From the NCBI GenBank assembly GCA_026770585.1, contig MU646844.1:137660-152145 (forward strand): DNA of 14,486 bases. Reading direction: 5' to 3'. The notes under the pieces were generated by a model, which saw only the letters and a list, made by a program, of their open reading frames with translations, ran no database searches and was not told the DNA's origin. How positions within the stretch are numbered: position 1 is the first letter of the stretch; the number at the start of each line of letters is the position of its first letter. The stretch is from Baffinella frigidus (Eukaryota; Cryptophyceae; Cryptomonadales; Baffinellaceae). This document shows, piece after piece, positions 1-7,566 of the stretch. The position numbers and the translations under genes were made by a program.

Positions 1-52
<52 letters not shown>

Positions 53-55
53 ATC

Positions 56-103
<48 letters not shown>

Positions 104-240
104 CCGAACCCCGAAACCTCCATCTTAAACCCAAACCTTACACCCTAAAGCTCAACCCTAATCCTAAACCTAAACACTAACCCCTAAACCCTAACACCCA
201 AACCCCACACCCCAACTCCTAAACCCTAAACCCTAATCCC
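1..240 (+). repeat. Telomere-like heptamer array, mostly CCCTCAA
   Basis: Positions 1 to about 100 are an almost perfect tandem array of CCCTCAA. It then degrades into mixed CCCTAAA, CCCGAAA and CCCTAAC units. The heptamer is one substitution from the plant-type telomere unit CCCTAAA. The block is not evidence of a chromosome end, because equally good blocks occur inside introns further along the window. No coding signal is visible here. Confidence 0.9.
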
Positions 241-248
241 CAAACTAG

Positions 249-286
249 GAGGGATGATGATGGGTGGGGGCAGTGTTAGTGAAGAG
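249..286 (+). pseudogene. Exon-like repeat, copy 1 (ATGATGATGGG unit)
   Basis: A 38-nt segment lies between an AG (247-248) and a GT (287-288). Read with a two-base start it encodes GMMMGGGSVSEE and ends in phase 0. Copies of the same length with the same borders occur at 465-502 and 806-843. Conserved length and borders suggest a duplicated small exon, perhaps of an upstream or 5' part of a gene, but no family is recognisable and function is unproven. Confidence 0.35.
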
Positions 287-464
287 GTCACGACCGAACG
301 TCTTAGCAAACCCGAAACCCGAATCCTCTGACCCCGAAACCCGAGACCCGAAACCCGAAACCCGAAACACGAAAAACGAAACCCGAAACCCGAAACCCGA
401 AACCCGAGAACCCTAAACCCTAAAACCCTGAACCGTAAACCGGAAACCCTAAATCCCAATTCAG

Positions 465-502
465 GAGGGATGATGATGGGGGGGGGCGGTGTTAGTGAAG
501 AG
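465..502 (+). pseudogene. Exon-like repeat, copy 2
   Basis: Same 38-nt unit as 249-286, preceded by AG (463-464) and followed by GT (503). It reads MMMGGGGVSEE. The frame stays open downstream into the intron-like sequence and the TIR element, which is probably fortuitous. Confidence 0.35.
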
Positions 503-593
503 GTCACGACCGAACGTCTCAGCAAACGTTGCGTGTTCGCTTCTTTATCGTCGCCCACAAAGATTTTTCAGAAAACGTGTACCAACCCGGTGT

Positions 594-721
594 TACCACG
601 CCAGAGTGGAGGAGGGGGTAAATTGTTTACACCGTATGTGCATACGGTATTGACTTTTGAAAACAACTGCCTTCAGGGGAAATTAACTTTTGGCGACCCC
701 TTCGAAGACTCTGGCGTGGTA
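594..721. mobile_element. Small TIR element (MITE-like), family TACCACGC, member 1
   Basis: Perfect 14-bp terminal inverted repeats TACCACGCCAGAGT at 594-607 and 708-721 bound a 128-bp non-coding element. It carries an internal 8-bp-stem hairpin at 631-648. The right half shares long identical runs with the element at 1980-2109. No transposase is encoded and no clear target-site duplication is visible, so assignment to a transposon superfamily is not possible. It interrupts one unit of the 249-1700 array. Confidence 0.8.
631..648. other. Internal hairpin of TIR element 1
   Basis: ACCGTATG and CATACGGT form an 8-bp stem with a TG centre. The equivalent site in the sister element (2018-2035) has ACCGTGTC and GACACGGT. 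Stem position 6 and position 8 have both changed together with their partners, so pairing is retained. Confidence 0.8.
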
Positions 722-805
722 TCACGGGCTGTAAAGTACGACCTTTTGAGTCGACGAATACTTTAGGCAACTTAAGTTGACGACCCTAGCATCTCCTGTG
801 CGCAG

Positions 806-843
806 GGGGGATGATGATGGGGGGGGGCGGTGTTAGTGAAGAG
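806..843 (+). pseudogene. Exon-like repeat, copy 3
   Basis: Third 38-nt copy, with AG at 804-805 and GT at 844-845. It differs from copy 2 mainly at the first bases (GG rather than GA). A fourth, 5'-truncated version (GGAGGCGGTGTTGGGGAAGAG) ends at 1045. Confidence 0.35.
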
Positions 844-893
844 GTCACGACCGATCGGAATCGAAAATGGACGCGATCAATCTCCGCGGCCCT

Positions 894-940
894 CCTGGTA
901 CCCTTGTTAAAATGCATTTAATCGTGTGTTTTGTACCAGG
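894..940. repeat. CCTGGTAC/GTACCAGG inverted-repeat hairpin
   Basis: CCTGGTAC at 894-901 faces GTACCAGG at 933-940, inside one unit of the upstream array. The same hairpin recurs at 1311-1357 with C/G ends. At 1387-1451 the last pair is changed on both sides to CCTGGTAT and ATACCAGG. A version near 1097-1150 has a mismatched arm. Confidence 0.75.
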
Positions 941-948
941 ACGGGGTA

Positions 949-1011
949 TACAATAGATGTATAATCATGTACAATAGATGTATAGTCATGTACAATACAT
1001 GTATAGCGTTT
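949..1011 (+). repeat. 21-bp minisatellite, three units
   Basis: Three 21-bp units of the form TACAATAGATGTATAATCATG lie head to tail. Because 21 is divisible by three the segment stays open and produces a spurious repetitive peptide; it is not evidence of a gene. Confidence 0.85.
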
Positions 1012-1527
1012 ATATGTACATATTGGAGGCGGTGTTGGGGAAGAGGTCACGACCGATCGCAAGAAGAAATGGACGCGACCAATCTCCGCGACCCTCCTGG
1101 TGCCTTAAATAGTCCCTTAAATAGTTTTTGATTTCGTGGTTTGTACCAGGACGGGAATGTAAAATACATGTATAACATATATAGCTGGTTTTGTACCACG
1201 AAGGGGATCTAAAATATATGTATAGCGTATACATCTACATATTGAGGGCGAAGGAAAGATGTCACGACCGATCTTAACAAGAACTGGACGCGATCAATCT
1301 CCGCGGCCCTCCTGGTACTCTTATTAAAACACATTTAACCGTGTGTTTTGTACCAGGACGGGGACGCGATCGATCTCCGCCGCCCTCCTGGTATGCTTTT
1401 AAAATAGTTTTGATACGCTTTTAAAATAGGGTTTGCGTGTTGTATACCAGGACGGGGATCTACAATACATGTATGGCAGAAATGTACAGATATTGGAGGC
1501 GGTGGGGGAAGGAGTCACGACCCAGTT

Positions 1528-1567
1528 TTTTCAAGGAACAAACCAACGGAGGTTTGTTCCTTGAAAA
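1528..1567. other. Perfect 17-bp-stem hairpin
   Basis: The arms at 1528-1544 and 1551-1567 are exact reverse complements, separated by the 6-nt loop AACGGA. It follows directly after the last GTCACGACC core of the array. It has no run of T consistent with a terminator and no nearby gene whose end it would mark. Confidence 0.9.
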
Positions 1568-1841
1568 GTTTTTAAACCTTACATAGTTTTTGGACCTCAC
1601 GTGGTCTGTACCAGGAAGGGAATGTACAATAGATGTATAGACTATAAAAGATTATACAGCCTGTATATCTACATATTGGAGCTCCTGGTGCGCCTCACCC
1701 GGACACGAACGGGTCCACGTTTTAAAGAAGTGGGGTTTTACCAGCCCGTGGCAACATCCGTATTGGTACCACCACTCGATTCTGGAAGAGGGGCTATTTA
1801 ATAAATGTGGTTGTTGGGATTTGTACCAGTCACGGGCGGGC

Positions 1842-1883
1842 TTGGTCACGTTACTGCGTGATATCCCGCAGTAACGTGACCAA
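1842..1883. other. Second perfect 17-bp-stem hairpin
   Basis: The arms at 1842-1858 and 1867-1883 are exact reverse complements around the loop TGATATCC. Five of the next seven outer positions also pair. Stem length equals that of the hairpin at 1528-1567 but the sequence is unrelated. Confidence 0.9.
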
Positions 1884-1979
1884 ACGCGCCTATTCATGTG
1901 AAAATTACTACATACCACCCCACGTGTGTGAAGGAATCCCGATTTGAACATAGTCCCTTTTCTGACCTCGAGTGGCAGT

Positions 1980-2109
1980 TACCACGCCAGAGTGCAGGAG
2001 GGGGTTAATTTTTTTAAACCGTGTCAGGACACGGTTGTTGACTTTTGAAAACCACTGCCTTGAAGGGGAATTGACTTTTGGCGACCCCTTCGAAGACTCT
2101 GGCGTGGTA
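1980..2109. mobile_element. Small TIR element, family TACCACGC, member 2
   Basis: Perfect 14-bp terminal inverted repeats at 1980-1993 and 2096-2109 are identical to those of 594-721. The element is 130 bp and aligns over its full length to member 1, with an internal hairpin at 2018-2035. It encodes no protein. The open frame 1972-2235 runs through it and is treated as chance. Confidence 0.8.
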
Positions 2110-2136
2110 GTTTTTTACGCAGATTTTCTTATTTTT

Positions 2137-2222
2137 ACCGACTCCTCAGATGGGAGTCGGTTTAGCCTAGAGCTGAGTGATACACCAGCCTCGAGAGTAG
2201 ACTATTGTATCACTAGGCTAAA
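2137..2222. other. Two adjacent stem-loops
   Basis: ACCGACTCC (2137-2145) pairs with GGAGTCGGT (2153-2161) around a 7-nt loop. Immediately next, TTTAGCCTA (2161-2169) pairs with TAGGCTAAA (2214-2222), and inside it GTGATACA (2177-2184) pairs with TGTATCAC (2206-2213). The pair sits directly after TIR element 2 and before a GTTGACTTTTG motif. Role unknown. Confidence 0.75.
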
Positions 2223-2294
2223 AGGCAACTGTTGACTTTTGGCAGATGCGGCACGCGCTCCACCTCGTCGGATCTCCCGAATCTGGTCCTTCCC

Positions 2295-2520
2295 CTAAAC
2301 CCTAAACCCTAAAACCCAAACCCTAAACCCTACCCCCCAAACCCTAACCCCTAAAACCCAAACCTTAAACTCTACCCCCCAAACCCTAACCCCTAAAACC
2401 CAAACCCTAAACCCTACCCCCCAAACCCTAAACCCCCCAAATCCTAAACCCTAAACCTTAAACCCCTACGCCTTATATATAAACCCTAAAACCTAAACCC
2501 TAAATCCTAACGAATCTGAT
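2295..2520 (+). repeat. Degenerate CCCTAAA heptamer block
   Basis: Mixed CCCTAAA, ACCCAAA and CTACCCCC units in C-rich orientation on the + strand. Nothing coding is visible. Confidence 0.85.
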
Positions 2521-2574
2521 GTGTCCCTCCACCCTCCTCCTAAACCCTGTCCCCCAAATTCAATTTCGGCGACA

Positions 2575-2709
2575 CCACTCTATTTAAACCGCGTTTTTGC
2601 TATCTTGGGACTGGGTGTCTCCTATATTAAAGCTATGTCGAAGCTAATATAGAAAAATAAGAGAGATACCACCCTTAAGATAGCATAAAAGGCGGTTTAA
2701 GTTGAGTGG
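2575..2709. mobile_element. Foldback element, 135 bp
   Basis: CCACTC at 2575 and GAGTGG ending at 2709 bound an element whose two halves pair through most of its length. Paired blocks from outside in are the CCACTC ends, TTTAAACCGC, GCTATCTT, GGGTG, TCTC and CTATATT. Pairing has small mismatches and bulges. The right arm (AAGATAGCATAAAA) resembles a segment at 13380-13393 inside another TIR element. No protein is encoded. The whole unit would form one long imperfect hairpin as RNA or single-stranded DNA. Confidence 0.7.
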
Positions 2710-2857
2710 CAACACACATTAAAATCCTAAACCCCTTCTTCCACACAAACACCCCACCCCCCAAACCCAAACCTCCACAACCTAAACCCGACCCCCCAAA
2801 CCCTTCCCCCCAAACCCCAAACCCCACACCCCATACCCTGACACCCCCATACCCTAC

Positions 2858-3010
2858 ATGCCAGACTTCTTCAAACTCGGCATGGCTCTCAACCTCGCGC
2901 TCCGTCTCTCTGCTCGCTGGAAAGAGGAGGGGGGGGAGGAGGGGGAGGGGGAGGCGAGGGTGGAGGAGGAGGTGGTTAGGAGGTTCTGGTCTGTGGATGA
3001 GCCGCCGGGG
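2858..3010 (+). CDS. Candidate first exon, function unassigned
   Basis: The open frame starts MPDFFKLGMALNLALR and continues into a Glu/Gly-rich segment and then RRFWSVDEPPG, where GT occurs (3011). Internal GT sites in the RRFW region end in phase 2 and would fit the one-base start of the exon at 3756. The moderately hydrophobic N-terminus could be a weak signal anchor, which GT23 enzymes normally have, but it is not a clear membrane segment. Purine-rich low complexity makes the frame partly a composition effect. I include it as the best upstream partner for the fucosyltransferase gene, not as a demonstrated exon. Confidence 0.35.
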
Positions 3011-3044
3011 GTGATCCGCCTAACCCCTACCCCCTACTCTATTT

Positions 3045-3175
3045 ACCTTAAGCCCTATACCCTATACCCTATACCCTATACCCTATACCCTATACCATAG
3101 ACCATGAACCCTACAGCCTACAGGCTACAGCCTACAGCCTACAGCCTACAGGCTACAGCCTACAGCCTACACCCT
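3045..3175 (+). repeat. Heptamer arrays CCCTATA and CCTACAG
   Basis: About six units of CCCTATA are followed by about eight units of CCTACAG/GCTACAG. Both keep the 7-bp period of the telomere-like repeats while differing in sequence, so each block looks locally homogenised. Confidence 0.9.
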
Positions 3176-3321
3176 ACCCCCTTCACCATGAACCCTAAAC
3201 TTTAAACCATAAGCCATGTACCACAACCCCTTTACCCTCAACCCTGTACCATAAAACCTAAGCCATACACCATACACCATGAACCATACACCATAACCCC
3301 TGACCCCGACAACATAACCCC
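3171..3321 (-). repeat. Left arm of a 151-bp inverted duplication
   Basis: The reverse complement of this segment matches 4206-4356 over 151 positions with 4 mismatches and no gaps. The duplicated sequence is itself heptamer-derived (ATGGTGTATGG-type units). The arms enclose 884 bp that contain the exon at 3756-3944. Confidence 0.9.
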
Positions 3322-3755
3322 GTCCCTTCCACGGTTTAAGAGAAGAAGAAGGACCTGCACCTTCCCCCCCTCTCTTTGACTTTTGTATCACTCAAACCAC
3401 GGTTCAGATTCGAAGCGTGCGACTATGAGAGACCTGAGATGTGAGGGGGGGGGGGTCAAGGAAGGGAAGCATAATCCCCGAACCCCAACCACAAACCATA
3501 AACCCCACACCCCGAACTCAGGTGGCGCATGCGCCTGGATTTCTTGGGGCGAATCTACCTTTTGGGGGGTGGGCGGCGCCGCGTGAAGAGCGAGCGGGGT
3601 TGAACCCTAAACCCTAAACCCTAAACCCTAAACCCTAAACCCTAAACCCTCAACTCTCAACCCTCAACCCTCAACCCTAATCCCTAAACCCTAAACCCTA
3701 AACCCTAAACCCTCAACCCTAAGCCCTAAATCCTAAACCCGAAACCCTAAACCAG
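3322..3755 (+). repeat. Intron-like sequence with CCCTAAA and CCCTCAA array
   Basis: Positions 3604-3750 are a clean CCCTAAA array with a CCCTCAA insert; they run directly into the acceptor ACCAG of the exon at 3756. The part 3322-3600 contains several small open frames, including WRMRLDFLGRIYLL from 3529. I cannot assign any of them, and no phase argument supports them. Confidence 0.6.
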
Positions 3756-3944
3756 GTCTGGTGTGAGACCAACCCAGAGAGGGGGGAGCGGGGATGCAGA
3801 GGGGGGAGAGGGGGGAGAGCGGAGAGAGGGAGAAGAAACGAGTGGTACGGGGAGAGAGGAGAGAGAGGGGATGTGGTGGTTGTGGGAACAGGAGGAGGTG
3901 ATGCGGAAAAAGGAGTTCCTTCCTCAGTTGCTGCGTCCTGCGAG
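3756..3944 (+). CDS. Fucosyltransferase exon: Gly/Glu-rich stem and coiled-coil-like segment
   Basis: The acceptor is ACCAG at 3751-3755, directly at the end of a CCCTAAA array. The donor is GTATTG at 3945, with phase 2. The exon reads a Gly/Arg/Glu-rich stretch and then WEQEEVMRKKEFLPQLLRPAR, a charged helix like the stem/coiled-coil region preceding the GT23 catalytic domain. The 5' border is uncertain because several AGs occur in the purine-rich part. The tail of this exon is duplicated at 4119-4185. Confidence 0.6.
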
Positions 3945-6900
3945 GTATTGGGGTACTTTGTATTGAGGGTTGGGGTTCGGGGGCTTAGGGTTGAGGGATT
4001 TGGGTAGAGGTTTTTGTCAGGGTGTAGGATATAGGGTTTAGGGTTTAGGGTTTAGTTGAGTGTTCAGTGTTTAGAATTCAGGGTGTAGAATGTATTCTGT
4101 AGGGTTTAGGGTTTCGGGTTGTGGGAGTAGGAGGAAATGATGCGGGAAAAGAAGTAGTTCCTCCCAGCGACCTGCGTCCTGCGAGGTACAAAGGGTTATG
4201 CGTTAGGGGTTATGTTGTGGGGGTCAGGGGTTATGGTGTATGGTTCATGGTGTATGGTGTATGGCTTAGGTTTTATGGTGCAGGGTTGAGGGTAAAGGGG
4301 TTGTGGTATATGGCTTATGGTCTAAAGTTTAGGGTTCATGGTGAAGGGGGTAGGGTTTCTCATCTCTCAGCATTAGTTGCTTTACAAATAAGTCTTGAAA
4401 TCTTCAAATCCTTTTAAGTCTTCTGAAGACTCAACACTTACCAGGGTTCAGGAGGAAGACTGGGCCACGCAAGATCTCCGGAACCGCTTGCACGCACTCC
4501 AATTCGATCCGCGTTCCTGCGGCCGTGCAGCGGTACAAACCCGCCATTAATTCGATTTTAGTTTGGGATCGCGGTACAAACTTAAAACGCTCTGGTACGA
4601 AACGTTTTGAGTTTGATCTGCGCGCGTGCGGCCCTAAACTCTAAACGTTAGACCCCCAAAACCAACAGGAAAAGCATTGATGATGCGGTCGTTGGAAGGC
4701 TACACCGTTCAACCTACACCCTCATTTTCTAAACCTTAGTTGCTGAAACGCAGATCGGGCACTTCCCGAACCACGGGGCGGCAGCGCATCACAGTCGCTA
4801 CATCTAATAGATAATCATTTCTTCGTACAAAAAGGCTTCATTTCTGAAGCTTTTGGAATTATTCACCTGGGATCCCTCTGAAACGCAGATAGGACACTTC
4901 CCGAACCACGGGGCGAAGGCAGTCGCTACATCTAATATATATTCCTTTCCTGGTACAAAAAGGCTTCAATTTTGACGTGTTCACCTGGGATCCCCTCAAA
5001 CGCAGATAGGACACTTCCCAAATCACGGGGCGGCTGCCACGCTTAACTACCTCGTGATACAGCTCAAGCGCGGTACACCCTAAACCCTAAACCCTACACC
5101 CTACACCCTCAACCCTAATCCATCAACCCTCAACCCTAAATCCCAGACCCCAACCCCCAAACCCTCAAATCCAAACCCTCAACCCCTCAACCCTACACCC
5201 TCAACCCTCAACCCTCAACCCTCAACCCTAAACCTTGAACGGACTTTGGAGCACACTAATATCTGGGCTCAAACGTGTAAATAAAGAAGGCGCGAGAAGT
5301 ATCTGAACCCCTCTTCGGACGGCAAGTGGAAAAGAAGGAGAAGCGTTATCTGAACCCCTGTGCCCGACGCAGGGTTACGGGACATGCGGCCTGTCGTCCT
5401 ACAAGGTCTCACTGCCCCCTAACCCCTACGTCCCCTTACCCCTCAACCCTTACCCCTTACCCCTTACCCCTCACCCCCCACCCCTCACCCCTAAACCCTA
5501 CGCCCGAAACCCTAACCCTTAAAGGTTCGTCCTACAAGGTCCTCATTGTCACCCAAACAATAACCCTTTATTGTTGCAACCCTAACCTAACCCCGAAATC
5601 CGAACCAAGAAACCCTAAACCATAACCCCTAAGCCCTAAAACCTAAAACCTCAACCCCTAAACCCTAAGCCCTAAACCCTAAACCCTGAACCCTAAACCC
5701 TAAACCCGAAACCCTAAACCCTGAACCCTAACCCCGAAACCTTAAAACCTACTACTAAACCCTAACTTCTAACCCCTCAACCCCGAACCCCACACCCCCG
5801 ACCTGCAGGGCCGTGGATATATGCGGGATGTGAAGCGGGCGATCTCTCGTGCGGCTGTTGACAAACTATTCATAAGTTTACACGCTGCGTCTGCGGTACA
5901 CATCTGTTGACTTTGGCGTGTTGAAGGGAAGTTAGGGTTCAGTGGTTGGGCCCCCCTGCAAACCCCAACCACTGAACCCTAACTTCTAACCCCTAAACCT
6001 AAACCCCGAACCCCGAACTTGTCCTGCAGGGCCGTGGATCTATGCGGGATGTGAGGCGGGCGATCTCTCGTGTGTTTTCCTTCCGACATCTGTCTGCGAC
6101 ACGTCGAACATCACATTAGGCCCAGATGGTACAGTCTAAACCCTAAATCATAAACCCTGAACCTCCCAACGTCTGTATGCGACATGTCGAACATCACGTT
6201 AGGCCCAGATGGTACAGTCTAAAACCTAAATCTTAAACCGTCACGTTAGGCTCCGATGGTACATTTTACTCCAGGCCCCACATGTCACTTTGAAGAGTCA
6301 CACGTCACACTCTACGCCACGCGGTGCACTACAAAAGGATTTCGTGAATAACACATACGTGGGTAATCCATAGGACCCTACGGTAGGCAATCCGTAGGGA
6401 CATAGTGTTGGTCCTACGGATATCCTAACCGATTGTCAGCGACCAAAAATCTCTTCGTAGCCCACAGATGCTGACCCCGATGAAATGTCACATCGGAGCC
6501 CAAGTGCGATCAGTCCAGACGTCAACCTAGACAAACCCTTCCCCCTACCCCCTACCCCCTAAACCATAAACCTTGCACCCTCAACCCTTACCCCTCAACC
6601 CTAAACCCTCAACCCTAAACTCTTAACTCTTAACCCTCAACCCTCAACCTCAACCCCCAAAATTTAAGACCTAAACCAGGGGCACCAGAAGCGCCAGTGT
6701 ACCCTGGGAGGGTGGAAGAACAAGACCCGGGATATGTACCTCTCATCTACGCAACAGAGGGCAAGTCGCTTCTCTGGTGCGTGCGCGAGAACCCTCAACC
6801 TTAAAACCATGCGGTAGGCGCATCTGCGGCGGAAGTCGTAAATTCCACGAAATCCCTAACCCTTGAACCCTCAACACTCAACCCCAACCACCAAACCCCA

Positions 6901-7485
6901 ACATTGCTTTCCTGAGAGGGAAAGTCGTGTTGCTGAAACCGCACCGCGGATCGGAATCGTTAGAAGACTTTCCAAATTTGCCTGTTTCCACGCCAGCCCC
7001 CTTATTATGGGCGATGGGTGGTACAGGAGGCGGCGGTGCAGCTGGCGGAAAAGTACGCTCACAACCCTGATGTGTTAGAGGACTTTCCAAATTTGCCTGT
7101 TTCCGCGCCAGCCCCCTGATAGAGGGCGACGAACTAGCGAAAGACCCAACCACATAACTTGTGCCGTAACCCCTACCTCTGCCTGAGTCGGGTTGACTGA
7201 TCGTTGCTTGATAATAACGCGCTTTACAAACTCTCGGATGCAGGTTCACGTCGATTCTCACGGGATCCATCTTCCGCCCGAAACCTGCCTATCAAGCCCG
7301 CGTCGCCCACGTGAGTCCTGAACCTTAGGCCCTGAACCCTGAACCCTAAACCCTAACCGCTGAACCCTAAACCATAAACCCTAAACCCTAGACTCTAAAC
7401 ACTGAACCCTGGACCCTAAACCCTAAACCTCAACCCCAGAACCCTGAGCACTCAAACCCAAACCCTAGTCCCTAAACCCCGAACC

Positions 7486-7524
<39 letters not shown>

Positions 7525-7528
7525 ACCT

Positions 7529-7566
<38 letters not shown>

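Larger units (their letters stand above)
249..1700 (+). repeat. Six-copy array of about 200-250 bp units
   Basis: A core around GTCACGACCGATC recurs with starts near 287, 503, 844, 1046, 1261 and 1514. Spacings are about 216, 341, 202, 215 and 253. The 341 spacing falls to 213 if the 128-bp TIR element at 594-721 is removed, so that element appears to have inserted into an existing repeat unit. Later units add ATGGACGCGATCAATCTCCG, a CCTGGTAC/GTACCAGG hairpin and an AT-rich TACAATAGATGTATA segment. Nothing clearly coding is visible apart from the exon-like pieces listed separately. Confidence 0.75.

Noticed and set aside
1-100. Left end as a true telomere
   Set aside because: The orientation would fit a chromosome end, but the unit is CCCTCAA, the tract is short, and similar tracts occur repeatedly inside introns and after the gene.
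226-558. Minus-strand 110-codon open frame rich in GFRV repeats
   Set aside because: It is the translation of CCCGAAA/CCCTAAA repeats; the 7-bp period gives repetitive peptides in many frames.
241-1530. CRISPR-like array
   Set aside because: Units are 200-250 bp with conserved rather than unique interiors, and the context is eukaryotic with introns.
3167-4417. YGVWFMVYGVW-type peptides on the minus strand near 3170-3390 and on the plus strand near 4121-4417
   Set aside because: Both come from the two arms of the 151-bp inverted duplication, which is heptamer-derived; there is no exon border or domain.
6871-7270. Minus-strand open frames of 63 and 130 codons, and similar ones at 8624-9080
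   Set aside because: They are antisense shadows of the 115-bp acceptor minisatellite and of exon 7244-7310; the plus-strand exon reading explains the conservation.
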